DNA of 64,000 nucleotides from Photobacterium carnosum (GCF_002849605.1 NZ_NPIB01000017.1:29401-93400), one strand, 5' to 3'. Counted from the stretch's first letter, positions 16,729-25,871 are shown. The notes: a model not told the origin generated them from the letters alone. Program-made: numbers and translations.

Positions 16729-17367
16729 TTGGATAAGCCTAAAATTATATGTGTAGAAGGTAATATTGGTGCCGGTAAATCGACATTACTCCCTCAATTA
16801 GCAATAGCCTTAAATGCAACTGCTATTTTAGAGCCAGTAGATTCTGATCCTGAATTTCAACATCTATTGGGTGAATTTACTAGCGACCCTTTTAACGTCG
16901 ATGCACGTAGTAATTTTCAATGTTACATTACTGCCCAACGCGCTGAACTCTTGAATAATTTAGATCCTCAAGGTGTCTATATTATTGAGCGTTCTTTGTT
17001 AAGTGATTTAGTCTTTACCCACGCTTGTATTGCTAATTACAATAGTACAGCTGAAGATATAGCTAAACATATGGCGTGCTATCAGCATTTAATCGGTCAA
17101 ATCAATCAATATCCAACCATTGACTATTGTATTTATTTAAAGACAGATCCTGAAGTAGCTTATGGTCGTATGCGTCAACGTGGACGAGCAGAAGAGATGG
17201 GATTAGACCTCGGTTATATCAGTGATATTAATGCCTTTCATGATGCGGTATTACCACAAGCATGTCGTAAAATGGGCACAATATTAATTAATATTGATTG
17301 GAATACACCACTTACAGTAACCGATTTATTACCACAGTTGAATGCTGCTGGTTTAGTGATGAACTGA
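16729..17367 (+). CDS. deoxynucleoside kinase family protein
   Basis: Phosphorylates deoxynucleosides to dNMPs. The P-loop is GNIGAGKST close to the N-terminus, the substrate/Asp-Arg-Ser-type block is IIERSLLSD, and the lid is RMRQRGRAEEMG. The frame is open from a GTG at 16630, with ATGs at 16648 and 16672, but only the TTG at 16729 has a strong site (GAGGG, 8 bases away), and it starts just before the P-loop as in the family. That gives 212 residues. A deoxyribonucleoside salvage role fits the deoxyribose genes upstream in theme but not in operon. Start choice is the main uncertainty. Confidence 0.85.
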   Translation: MDKPKIICVEGNIGAGKSTLLPQLAIALNATAILEPVDSDPEFQHLLGEFTSDPFNVDARSNFQCYITAQRAELLNNLDPQGVYIIERSLLSDLVFTHACIANYNSTAEDIAKHMACYQHLIGQINQYPTIDYCIYLKTDPEVAYGRMRQRGRAEEMGLDLGYISDINAFHDAVLPQACRKMGTILINIDWNTPLTVTDLLPQLNAAGLVMN

Positions 17368-17394
17368 TTTTTTGAGTTTGTTATAAAACTAGAG

Positions 17395-17428
17395 AGGCTA
17401 CAGTTAATGATTAACTGTAGCCTTTTTT
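17395..17428 (+). terminator. convergent terminator dNK / potD
   Basis: AGGCTACAGTTAA and TTAACTGTAGCCT form a 13-bp stem with a 3-base loop and T6. It lies 5 bases from the potD stop on the other strand, so it may serve both genes. Confidence 0.93.
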
Positions 17429-17432
17429 GTGG

Positions 17433-18467
17433 TTAGCTTTTTAGCATCTGCCAATATCTTTGGTAAATATTCACAGCGTCACCGACATCATCCGTAAATT
17501 CACCATTCTCGACTTGTGCGTCAGTTGGGAAAATCATTGAATCATTCTGTAATTCAGTCGGTAAAAATTGTTTTGCTTGTTTGTTAGGTGCAGGGAAACC
17601 CAATTCTTCGATAATTTTAGCTTGGTTTTCTGGTCGCATAAAGAAATCGATAAATTTAAATGCGAGATCTTTATGTTCGCTACCTTTAGGGACGATAAAA
17701 TTATCCATCCATAAAATAGCACCTTCTTTCGGATAGACAAACTTAAGCTCTGGCATCTCTTTTTTTGCCATAAAAGCATTACCGTTCCATTGCATACCCA
17801 CCATCGCTTCCCCGGTGACATAAGGAACATGTGGTGCATCAGAATTATAAACGACAACATTTTGACGTAGCTTGAGTAAGCTTTCGTAAGCCTGCTTAAT
17901 TTCGACTTCATTGGTGCTATTGATGCTATGACCTTGAGCGCGCAATGCCATACCGAACACATCTCGAACATCATCAAGTAACATCACTTGTTGTTTGAAA
18001 TTCGTGTTCCATAGATCTTTCCAGCTTGTTACCTGATCAGACGTGATCACTTCTGCATTGTAGCTAATCCCCGTGACACCCCATACATAAGGTAAAGAGT
18101 AATCATTATTAGGATCAAATGGTTGTTTCATTAGACCAGAATAAACGTCATTTAAGTGATGCATTTTGCTTTTGTCTATCTTTGCAAGCATGCCTTCACG
18201 TGCCATTTTGTCAATAAAATACGTCGATGCAAATGCAACATCATAGCCTTTACTATCAAGTAGCTTAAGCTTGGTGTACATCGATTCATTATTATCAAAC
18301 GTAGAGTAATTGACGGTGACATCATATTCTTTCTCAAAGGCTTTGATTACATCTGTTGGCATATATTCCGCCCAGTTGTAAACGTTAAGCACATCATTTG
18401 CTGCCGAAACATTAAATGCTGAAAGTGCGAATGCTAGTGTGGTCACCCCTTTGAATATTTTCTTCAT
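17433..18467 (-). CDS. potD: periplasmic spermidine/putrescine-binding protein (PotD-like)
   Basis: A solute-binding protein that captures polyamines for an ABC importer. The frame extends to 18545, but the ATG at 18467 follows AGGAAT and starts a signal peptide (MKKIFKGVTTLAFALSAFNVSA, cleaved before ANDV). The mature part carries VYNWAEYMP, FDNNESMYTKL, YSLPYVWGVTGISYN and WMDNFIVPKGS, all PotD/PotF landmarks. Length 344 matches PotD. No potABC genes adjoin, so it is an orphan binding protein. A flavin oxidase for polyamine breakdown is divergent from it, and they probably share a control region. Confidence 0.92.
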   Translation of the reverse strand: MKKIFKGVTTLAFALSAFNVSAANDVLNVYNWAEYMPTDVIKAFEKEYDVTVNYSTFDNNESMYTKLKLLDSKGYDVAFASTYFIDKMAREGMLAKIDKSKMHHLNDVYSGLMKQPFDPNNDYSLPYVWGVTGISYNAEVITSDQVTSWKDLWNTNFKQQVMLLDDVRDVFGMALRAQGHSINSTNEVEIKQAYESLLKLRQNVVVYNSDAPHVPYVTGEAMVGMQWNGNAFMAKKEMPELKFVYPKEGAILWMDNFIVPKGSEHKDLAFKFIDFFMRPENQAKIIEELGFPAPNKQAKQFLPTELQNDSMIFPTDAQVENGEFTDDVGDAVNIYQRYWQMLKS

Positions 18468-18654
18468 GTTATTAATTCCTAATTGACCAGGTAAGTCAGA
18501 TCTGAGCGCGGATATTAGACAGAAGTTTGTTGGTGTCAAAAACAATTAAGCTAAATTATGAGCTGAGTCACAGTAATAAAGTGCTTGTGAAGCCATAAGA
18601 CTCGTGACATTATCCGCGCGATTTTTAACCTGTATTTTTTTGTGGGCAATTGGA
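18468..18654. promoter_or_regulatory. divergent control region potD / oxidase
   Basis: The 187-base spacer contains GCGCGGATA at 18506-18514 and its inverse TATCCGCGC at 18611-18619, 96 bp apart. These could be paired operator half-sites for both genes. No family is assignable. Confidence 0.45.
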
Positions 18655-19935
18655 ATGTCAATCAACAGTCAATATATCGATAGTTACTACCAAGCAACCG
18701 TTAATGCGTTACCTGAACAACCGCTACTAGATCAAGCCATTGAAGCTGATGTTTGTATTATTGGTGGTGGTATGACGGGGCTAAATGCCGCGATTGAATT
18801 ACGTCAAAAAGGATTTTCTGTTGTGGTGCTTGAATCACAACGTTTAGCATGGGGAGGATCTGGGCGTAATGGTGGCCAGTGTTTAGTGGGTTTTTGCCTA
18901 GGGTTACGTGAAGTTGATGAAACATACGGACCTGAGTGGGGCAAGCAACTGTGGGATCTCTCTTGTGAAGCGGTTGATATTGCTCGTGATCGAATCGAGC
19001 AATTTAATATTGATTGTGATTTTCAACAAGGTTATATCGAACTTGCGCTGAAGAAAAGCCAAGAAACAGAACTAAAATCTTGGTATGACTTAAAACAAAG
19101 TCGTTATGATTACCCAAGTGCTAGCTGGTGGGACAAAGATAAAGTTCAACAAGTTGCGCATACTGAACGCTATTTAGGTGGTCTGTATGATTCAAACAGT
19201 GCTCATATGCACCCGTTGAATTACACCTTAGGTTTAGCAAAAGCAGCATTAGGTTTAGGGGCGACTATTTTTGAAAATACCCCAGCGGTAAAATTGGATA
19301 AAGGCAACCCGCATATTATCCATACGCCTAAAGGTCAGGTTAAAGCAAAGCAAGTGCTATTAGCGTGTAATGCGTACCTTGAGGGATTACATCGTAAAGC
19401 ACAGAGCGTTGTGCTGCCTGTTGTATCTTACATTGGTGTTACTGAGCAATTAGGCGATCGTCAACCTATCAGTAATATGATGGCAATGTCAGATTTAAAT
19501 AATAGCCTTGATTATTACCGCCCAACACCGGATGGTCGTATTCTGTTTGGTGGTGTTAATCACCCATTCAATGGTGAATACAGCGATTCAAGTGAGCGTC
19601 TACGCCAGCGCATGATCACCGTGTTCCCACAACTTGCTGACGTGAAGATGGAATACCATTGGGGCGGATTATTTGCAGTTACTCGTTCTTATATGCCGCA
19701 AATCGATCATCTAGGCAATGATATCTATGTTGCTCATGGTTATACCGGACACGGCGTCGGACTAACGAATATTGCGGGTAAAGTGGTTGCGGAAGCAATG
19801 GCGGGGACGGCTGAACGTTTTGATGTATTTGCTAAAATTAAACACGGTTGGATCCCTACACCTGAAGTTTTACGTAAACCTGCTTTAGCGATGGCAATCT
19901 GGAAAGCGCGTTTAGAAGATTCATTAACTAAGTAA
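18655..19935 (+). CDS. FAD-dependent oxidoreductase (PuuB-like)
   Basis: A 426-residue DAO-family flavoprotein, the same length as E. coli PuuB (gamma-glutamylputrescine oxidase). The ATG at 18655 is preferred to the upstream TTG/GTG options. It shows the dinucleotide fold CIIGGGMTGLNAAIEL, the family block WGGSGRNGGQ, and a C-terminal GYTGHGVGLTNIAGKVVAEA that contacts FAD. HPLNYTLGLAKAA and DYYRPTPDGRILFGG are PuuB-like. It likely oxidises a gamma-glutamylated or free polyamine. Divergence from potD supports a polyamine role; puuACD are absent here. Confidence 0.88.
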   Translation: MSINSQYIDSYYQATVNALPEQPLLDQAIEADVCIIGGGMTGLNAAIELRQKGFSVVVLESQRLAWGGSGRNGGQCLVGFCLGLREVDETYGPEWGKQLWDLSCEAVDIARDRIEQFNIDCDFQQGYIELALKKSQETELKSWYDLKQSRYDYPSASWWDKDKVQQVAHTERYLGGLYDSNSAHMHPLNYTLGLAKAALGLGATIFENTPAVKLDKGNPHIIHTPKGQVKAKQVLLACNAYLEGLHRKAQSVVLPVVSYIGVTEQLGDRQPISNMMAMSDLNNSLDYYRPTPDGRILFGGVNHPFNGEYSDSSERLRQRMITVFPQLADVKMEYHWGGLFAVTRSYMPQIDHLGNDIYVAHGYTGHGVGLTNIAGKVVAEAMAGTAERFDVFAKIKHGWIPTPEVLRKPALAMAIWKARLEDSLTK

Positions 19936-19986
19936 TTAAATTTAGTTGCAATAAAATACAAAAAAGTAAAATTATTTGTAATTCTC

Positions 19987-20014
19987 AAGGGTCGACAGTT
20001 TGTCGGCCTTTTTT
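19987..20014 (+). terminator. Rho-independent terminator after oxidase
   Basis: GGTCGACA and TGTCGGCC pair (one G-U) around a GTT loop, with T6 after it. Confidence 0.85.
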
Positions 20015-20087
20015 ATACTCAAATAAATCATAAATCAGCATGGTAGTACGAAAAATAAGCTGTTGATCTTTTTCCTTAAATTTTCGC

Positions 20088-20116
20088 TTTACAGCATCAG
20101 CTAACCTCGCTATTAT
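20088..20116 (+). promoter_or_regulatory. tRNA promoter (second cassette)
   Basis: TTTACA, 17 bases, TATTAT and then a GCGCGG discriminator. GC-rich discriminators are typical of stringently controlled stable-RNA promoters. Confidence 0.87.
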
Positions 20117-20126
20117 GCGCGGCATT

Positions 20127-20217
20127 GGAGAGATGGCTGAGCGGTTGAAAGCACTGGTCTTGAAAACCAGCATATGTTTATAGCGTATCTAGGGTTCAAA
20201 TCCCTATCTCTCCACCA
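20127..20217 (+). tRNA. tRNA-Ser (UGA), second copy
   Basis: Same 91 bases as the gene at 15366, including the long variable arm and the encoded CCA. Confidence 0.96.
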
Positions 20218-20257
20218 CATTCTAGAAATTTGATGTAATCGAGTTTCATACAGAATT

Positions 20258-20334
20258 GGAGTGGTAGTTCAGTTGGTTAGAATACCGGCCTGTCACGCCG
20301 GGGGTCGCGGGTTCGAATCCCGTCCACTCCGCCA
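20258..20334 (+). tRNA. tRNA-Asp (GUC), second copy
   Basis: Same 77 bases as the gene at 15497, with the same 40-base spacer from tRNA-Ser. Confidence 0.97.
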
Positions 20335-20342
20335 ACACAACG

Positions 20343-20373
20343 AATCCTCGTCAGAAATGACGGGGATTTTTTG
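20343..20373 (+). terminator. terminator of second tRNA cassette
   Basis: Same AATCCTCGTCA / TGACGGGGATT hairpin with T tail as in the first cassette. Confidence 0.93.
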
Positions 20374-20380
20374 CATCTGG

Positions 20381-20723
20381 CTTATTTAAATTACAATCAA
20401 CCATTTGTAGTATTTTTCTATGATTGCGGTCTGTTGTGCAGAGGAGCGACTGATTTTCGGGATGGAAAATCCTGTCCACTTCACAACATAACGAATCCTC
20501 GTCAGAAATGTGAGGATTTTTTGAATAAATATTATTAATAAATTTTTTGGTTTAGCTGTTATATATCTAAATATAATATTTGTACGAAAGGCTATATTGA
20601 ACTGTTCTTATATTTTAATAATAGCAAAATATGAAGGGAGCTGTAACGAATGAAAATAGGTGATAAATGATACTAATTTAAGAAAATCAATAAGTTGAAT
20701 TAGTATCATTTATAGTAATAGCA
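20381..20723 (+). other. spacer with decayed tRNA-Asp relic and second terminator
   Basis: At 20421-20482, traces such as TGATTGCGGTCTGTTGTGC and AATCCTGTCCACTTC align with the anticodon and acceptor ends of tRNA-Asp, too eroded to fold. A copy of the cassette terminator follows (AATCCTC / GAGGATT, T-tailed, 20494-20523). The remainder is AT-rich. A long inverted repeat (ATAAATGATACTAATT with its inverse) at 20663-20713 lies beyond the stop of the small minus-strand gene and may terminate it. Confidence 0.6.
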
Positions 20724-20828
20724 TTAAGCGCTATGATGTTTTCTGTTACCTTCAGTTGTTAAACGAGCATTGCCGTGAGAATGAATACGACGTTTGCCTT
20801 TACATGTTTTGATATCACCTTTAGCCAT
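20724..20828 (-). CDS. THX-like small basic ribosome-associated protein, 34 aa
   Basis: A 34-codon frame starts MAKGDIKTCKGKRRIHSHGN and ends HHSA, rich in Lys, Arg and His. The pattern KGDxKTxKGK followed by SxGNxR is that of bacterial THX proteins, tiny peptides of the small ribosomal subunit. AAGGA lies 9 bases before the ATG, and an inverted repeat follows the stop. It differs from the usual sequence in having HSHGNARL where others have GSYGNSR. It is monocistronic. Confidence 0.75.
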   Translation of the reverse strand: MAKGDIKTCKGKRRIHSHGNARLTTEGNRKHHSA

Positions 20829-21110
20829 GAGAAATAATCCTTTTTAATGAAAATATAAATAATAGAGAAGAAGAAATCATCTTAGAACTATTAATATTTA
20901 ATTCAACATGGTGAAATATTGCTTATAAAATCAGAGTGTAAATATAAGCGGACACTATTAATATTTTATTGCACTATTCTTAATATATATTGAGATATCA
21001 GCTTATAGTTAATATATAATTGCATTATTCGATTGCTTTATATTAATTTTTTCTCAGTTTTAAATTTATCTTATTCTTATACAATAAGAAATGAGCTGAA
21101 AATATAATGA

Positions 21111-22763
21111 TTATTGCCATTTTATTATATGATTATTATTCCAAGTATCATCAATTGTTGCATAGTGCTGCTCTAAAACATGACGTTTTATTTTTAACGT
21201 TGGTGTTAAAATACCATTTTCAATGCTCCATGGTTCTTTGATCATCAGTACGCCCTTGATTTTTTGATGTGATTCAAGTTCGGTATTTATTTTTTTAATG
21301 ATAGTTTGAAGTTTTTTTTCATACCGAGACTGATCGAATTGAGCATAGTTATGAGCAACGGCTAACAATATAGGTGCGGTCATTCCTGAACCAATTAAAC
21401 ATACCATTTCAAAATGACCCAGATCCATTAAGCGTTTTTCGATCGGCACTGGTGAAACAAATTTTCCTTTAGCTGTTTTAAACGTATCTTTTTTACGGCC
21501 TTGAATAGTTAAATAACCGTCATTATCTAAGCTGCCAATATCACCGGTATATAACCAGCCGTCATTATCAAAGCTTTCTTGGGTTGCTTGTGGATTATTA
21601 TAATAGCCACTAAATAAGCCTTTACTGCGTACTAAAATTTCTTTATCTGCCGCAATTTTTAACTCAATACCGGGACCTGCATTACCGACAGTACCTATTT
21701 TGTCACTGCGATAAGGATGATTAAGAGTACTGTAGGCAAATGATTCTGTCATTCCCCATGCTTCGGTAATATTAAGCCCAATACTTTCATACCAAGATAA
21801 TAATCCCGCTGATACAGGAGCGGATCCACAGCCAAGGACGCGTGCTTGATCGAGTCCTAATCCTTGCGCTAATTTACGTTTAATTAATGTCGAAATGAAT
21901 GGGATTTTAAGTAGAATCTTTAATTTAGCTTGTGGCAGTTTATCTTGGATCCGTTGTCGGAATAGGGTCCATAAACGGGGTACAGAAACAAAAATAGTCG
22001 GACGATGCATTTTTACATCATCAATAAAGGTATCGAGAGATTCAGGAAAGGCGACCTGTAACCCTGACATAATCGAAGATCCAAAGATATAAACGCGTTC
22101 AGTAATATGGGCTAATGGTAAATAAGAAAATAACCGGTCATTACTTTTTAAGCCAATATGCTCAATAATTTTTTGTGATGACCAGACAAAAGCGCCATAA
22201 GTTAACATTGCGCCCTTAGGCATGCCTGATGTACCTGAAGTATAAACAATCGACATTAAGTCAGTATCATGATGCGTTCTACATGCAGTTGTCGGTGAGT
22301 ATTGCTCAATAAGGTCGTCGAATTGATATTGACATGTTGGTGTGCCGGGATAAGACAAGGCAATCGTAGGAATTGTAGCATGGCTGGTTATGACTTCATT
22401 GACGGCTGTTGGGCTATCTAGTTTTCCGATAATGATTAATGCTGCATCACTATGATCAACACAATGAGCAATGGTATCAGCCCCGGCAGTGGGAAAGATG
22501 GGCACACTAACATAACCGCCTAACATCATGGCTAAATCACAGATAAACCATTCGGCACAATTTTTAGAAATCAGCGCAATACGCTCACCGGGTTGAATAC
22601 CGAGTTGTTGAAATGCGGTAACTAAACGTTGAGCTTTATCCGCAACACTTGCATAAGTGTAATTAACAAATTGACGATTGATAATTTGCTTTAGATAAAC
22701 ATCGTCAGGACGTTCGTTGGCCCATTTAATGATCATATCAGCAGGTGTTTGCAGTTGAGTCAT
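21111..22763 (-). CDS. long-chain fatty acid--CoA ligase (AMP-forming)
   Basis: A 550-residue adenylate-forming enzyme that activates fatty acids to acyl-CoA. The ATG at 22763 has CGGAG upstream; an in-frame GTG at 22769 is less likely. It contains the P-loop VYTSGTSGMPKGAML, the A4/A5 region GCGSAPVS...WGMTESF, the A7 block GWLYTGDIGSLDNDGYL, and the hinge GRKKDTFKTAKGKFVSPVPIE with the catalytic-Lys region near the C-terminus. KGKxVxPxPIE and the length suit the LACS/FadD15 branch. No neighbouring lipid genes are present. Its role is probably recycling of exogenous fatty acids. Confidence 0.92.
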   Translation of the reverse strand: MTQLQTPADMIIKWANERPDDVYLKQIINRQFVNYTYASVADKAQRLVTAFQQLGIQPGERIALISKNCAEWFICDLAMMLGGYVSVPIFPTAGADTIAHCVDHSDAALIIIGKLDSPTAVNEVITSHATIPTIALSYPGTPTCQYQFDDLIEQYSPTTACRTHHDTDLMSIVYTSGTSGMPKGAMLTYGAFVWSSQKIIEHIGLKSNDRLFSYLPLAHITERVYIFGSSIMSGLQVAFPESLDTFIDDVKMHRPTIFVSVPRLWTLFRQRIQDKLPQAKLKILLKIPFISTLIKRKLAQGLGLDQARVLGCGSAPVSAGLLSWYESIGLNITEAWGMTESFAYSTLNHPYRSDKIGTVGNAGPGIELKIAADKEILVRSKGLFSGYYNNPQATQESFDNDGWLYTGDIGSLDNDGYLTIQGRKKDTFKTAKGKFVSPVPIEKRLMDLGHFEMVCLIGSGMTAPILLAVAHNYAQFDQSRYEKKLQTIIKKINTELESHQKIKGVLMIKEPWSIENGILTPTLKIKRHVLEQHYATIDDTWNNNHIIKWQ

Positions 22764-23033
22764 AAGCACTCCGATTGATAATGGACCATAATTGTTCGTG
22801 TTATTATAATGTTAAATTTAAGCTGTTATGTTCATGATAGTCAAGCGAGATGATATGAGTAAATGCGTATTATAATGGCTTGTAAGAAGATGATTTCACA
22901 TTAACCACTTGAATTATAATAACTTGTATTCATATTGATGTATGGGGGATTGGGTGTTTAACTTACTCAATTTATGTGTCTTATGTGATATTGATAAATT
23001 GAGTAAGGGTATTAAAGAGAATAATAATGATAA

Positions 23034-24287
23034 TTAAGCAGTAATATAATGTTGAGCTTGAGTGTGTAGTTGCTGATATTGCGCTGTTTGTTGATCTTGA
23101 TTGTGACAAATAGACAATAAATCTTCAATAAAGTAACCGACAGCTCGCCATTCAATAATGGCAATTTTTTGTTGCTGCTCAATGGTTAAATCATCATAAA
23201 TAGATGCCGCCCCAAAATCACCCACTAAAATATTAGCATTGTCGTCAACCAATACGTTATGTGCATAAATATCACCATGAGCTACACATCGTGTTTGCAT
23301 ATGGCTAATTACCGCTGTCATTTGTTCAACAATTGTCACTATAGCTGCAATTGACAGTGTAAATTCAGCAGGAAATGTGTCACGAGTGCAAGTAATGAAT
23401 GTTGGCGGTAATCCAAGATTATGATAATGCGCGGGAATTAAAGCCATTATTAATGCGAGATAATTGGGTTCACTCACTTGTGCTAATGATGCCACTAAAT
23501 TGGAGTGCGCGCCTGTTTTTAAACACGCATTTAATTCATCTTGTGGATAACCGTCAGAGGTAACTTGTCCTTTAAAGACTTTGACGGCAATATCGTTATT
23601 AAGTTGATGTGGGTTAGAACGCCATTGAGCCAAAGATATAACCCCCGAAGCCCCTTGTCCTAATACTTTATCTAGCTGGTAATCACTTGAAGCAACATAA
23701 GGCAGTGAATTAGTCACATGTTGGTGACGATTGAAATCATTTCCTGAAAAAGCAATCCATGCTAATTTTGGTAAATCTAATAATTGATCTGGAAAGACAG
23801 TTAATGCATTTGCGGATAATCTAATTAATTGTAAGTTAACTAATTTATCCATAGAAAGCGGTAGCGCCGTTAGGGCATTACCCGCTAGCGCCAGTTTTTG
23901 TAAATGAATACAATCGCCAATGGCTTCAGGAAGTGCGGCTATTTTATTGTCAGTTAAGATTAACCAACGTAATTTTTTAGGCAGTGCAGCTGCATTAACA
24001 GTAGTAATCTTATTTGATTTAAAACCGATCATTTCAAGATTAGGACAAGCCCCTAAAATGGTAGGTAATTCAGTGAAATTGTTATTTGAAATAAAAAGAA
24101 TACGTAATTTAGTGAGCTGACTGAAACTCTTAGGTAAATGGCTTAATTGGTTGTTAGTCAGATCTAATACTTCTAAGCTGCTCGCGAGCGTTAGAATCTC
24201 TTTAGGAAAGTGTGTCAGTTGTTCGCTTAAAGTTAAATATGTGGCGCCTTCAAGTTGGCCTGAGCGTAATTGTTCTAACGTATGCAA
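23034..24287 (-). CDS. leucine-rich-repeat protein kinase
   Basis: A 417-residue two-domain protein. Residues 1 to about 195 hold roughly seven LRRs of the LxxLxLxxNxLxxLP type (for example LEVLDLTNNQLSHLPKSF). Residues from about 205 form a reduced Ser/Thr-kinase-like domain: glycine loop LGQGASGVISLAQW, the VAIK-like AVKVFKG, a catalytic loop VAHGDIYAHNVLVDD in place of HRDLKxxN, and the metal motif GDFGAAS. HGD...N and DFG are intact, so activity is plausible. Homologous fusions occur across Vibrio and Pseudomonas; their targets are not known. It has no signal peptide and is probably cytosolic. Confidence 0.88.
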   Translation of the reverse strand: MHTLEQLRSGQLEGATYLTLSEQLTHFPKEILTLASSLEVLDLTNNQLSHLPKSFSQLTKLRILFISNNNFTELPTILGACPNLEMIGFKSNKITTVNAAALPKKLRWLILTDNKIAALPEAIGDCIHLQKLALAGNALTALPLSMDKLVNLQLIRLSANALTVFPDQLLDLPKLAWIAFSGNDFNRHQHVTNSLPYVASSDYQLDKVLGQGASGVISLAQWRSNPHQLNNDIAVKVFKGQVTSDGYPQDELNACLKTGAHSNLVASLAQVSEPNYLALIMALIPAHYHNLGLPPTFITCTRDTFPAEFTLSIAAIVTIVEQMTAVISHMQTRCVAHGDIYAHNVLVDDNANILVGDFGAASIYDDLTIEQQQKIAIIEWRAVGYFIEDLLSICHNQDQQTAQYQQLHTQAQHYITA

Positions 24288-24518
24288 AATCGTCTCATTT
24301 TTAATTGGATATAATTTATAGACGCTATTGTAAAGATTTTAAAGAGTTAGATCACGACTACTGTAGAAGTTTACAATTTCATTAAAACATGGTTATAAAG
24401 TGGTGGTTGTTTAATCAATAATTCGAGTAAACTAGTACAATTCAGCCATAGGTCATGGTTGGTTATAAGTAAATTACCGCAATGTTATGCGTGTAGAAAA
24501 ATTATCATTGAGGGTCGT

Positions 24519-25238
24519 GTGCTAAAGAACGTTATTTGTCCATTAATGCTAGTGTTAACATCAATCAGCTGCGCCCGCGCAGAATCATTATATATCCCAT
24601 CATCAACGTATGCATTATATCCACCGACAGGCAGTCGTACTGTTAGTGACGTTATGAGCCGTTATTCACCTTTTGTTGAGCCTCGATTAAAACGGTATTT
24701 TGATAATGTCGGATTACACTATCCGCCACAAAATATTGCCTTATTTGCGATGAAACAAGAGCAGAGTGTGGAATTGTGGGCTAAAGAAAAGGATAAATGG
24801 TCTTACGTAAAACGTTACGATATACAAAAAATGAGTGGGCACACGGGACCAAAAATGCGTGAAGGTGATAAACAAGTCCCCGAAGGTATTTATCAAGTGT
24901 CTTTGTTAAACCCAAATAGCCGTTATCATTTATCAATGAAGCTTAATTACCCTAATGCATTTGATCAAAAATATGCACAATTAGAAGGACGGACTTCACC
25001 TGGGAGTAATATTTTTATTCATGGGAAACAAGCATCGGTTGGCTGCTTAGCAATGGGCGATTATGCGATTGAGGAATTGTTTTTATTAGCTGAACGTACG
25101 GGTATTGATAATATAGAAGTATTGATTAGCCCGCATGATCCAAGAAAAGGTCGATTATTAGCCGCAAATACGCAACCTTATTGGACTAAAATTTTATATC
25201 GTGACATTGAGCAACATGCAAGAAAATTTAATCGTTAA
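24519..25238 (+). CDS. L,D-transpeptidase family protein (YkuD domain)
   Basis: A secreted or periplasmic cell-wall enzyme. The frame is open from 24459, but the GTG at 24519 follows GAGGG and starts a signal peptide (MLKNVICPLMLVLTSISCARA); the SISC could also be read as a lipobox. The YkuD core has the nucleophile motif HGKQASVGCLAMG (His, Ser-x-Gly-Cys) and IHG before it; VPEGIYQVSLLNP is the usual upstream strand. It resembles the YafK branch, whose E. coli member DpaA cuts the Lpp-peptidoglycan bond, so hydrolase activity is as likely as cross-linking. Confidence 0.85.
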   Translation: MLKNVICPLMLVLTSISCARAESLYIPSSTYALYPPTGSRTVSDVMSRYSPFVEPRLKRYFDNVGLHYPPQNIALFAMKQEQSVELWAKEKDKWSYVKRYDIQKMSGHTGPKMREGDKQVPEGIYQVSLLNPNSRYHLSMKLNYPNAFDQKYAQLEGRTSPGSNIFIHGKQASVGCLAMGDYAIEELFLLAERTGIDNIEVLISPHDPRKGRLLAANTQPYWTKILYRDIEQHARKFNR

Positions 25239-25368
25239 TAATGTGGGTTAACCCTAGTTAAGCGAAAAACATTTTGTAATACTACAGCGAGCCAATATTC
25301 TTGACACGATTATTTCGAGTAAAGTGTATTATCGTTGCATAAAATGATTAGAACAGAGCCAACGCATT

Positions 25369-25830
25369 ATGCCCAAGCGTAGTAAAGAAGACACAGAGAT
25401 CACTATTCAAACCATTATGGATGCAGTGATTGAGCAAATACTGACCTTAGGTTACGATAAAATGTCGTATACCACCTTGAGTAACCAGACTGGAATTTCA
25501 AGAACAGGTATTAGCCACCACTTCCCTAAAAAGCAAGATTTTGCTCATGCTCTTGATGGACGTCTCTATCATCTCTTTGTTGATAAGTTGGATCTAACCG
25601 GTGATTTGCAGGTATTTGCAACAAGCTGGTCTGCTGCATTGGAAGATGAAAAATTTCGCGCAATTTTACGATTATTATTTCATCATATTTCTTCAGCTGA
25701 AACATCACATGAATTTGCTCATCATGGCATTGAGCGTTTGTTTATGCTTTGTGAGCAACGTTACGGTAAACAAAGCATTGTTGAATTAGAGTGTTTATTA
25801 GGACGTTCATTAATTCGTTTAGCGCGTTAA
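25369..25830 (+). CDS. TetR-family repressor
   Basis: A 153-residue TetR regulator, short for the family (usually about 190-210). The HTH is complete: YTTLSNQTGISRTGISHHFPKKQDFAHA. The ligand domain is abbreviated but ends in frame with no sign of a break. It is encoded directly ahead of the TolC/HlyD/permease export operon in the same direction but separated by a terminator, so it probably represses that operon and responds to a substrate of the pump. Confidence 0.87.
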   Translation: MPKRSKEDTEITIQTIMDAVIEQILTLGYDKMSYTTLSNQTGISRTGISHHFPKKQDFAHALDGRLYHLFVDKLDLTGDLQVFATSWSAALEDEKFRAILRLLFHHISSAETSHEFAHHGIERLFMLCEQRYGKQSIVELECLLGRSLIRLAR

Positions 25831-25871
25831 TTATTGCTTATTGAATAACGGTGATTTTTTGACTAAATATT

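Larger units (their letters stand above)
20120..20380 (+). repeat. 261-bp direct repeat, copy 2 (tRNA-Ser/tRNA-Asp cassette)
   Basis: Identical to 15359-15619 at a fixed offset of 4,761 bases. Homologous exchange between the copies would delete the LysE-dNK-potD-oxidase block together with one tRNA pair. Confidence 0.95.
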
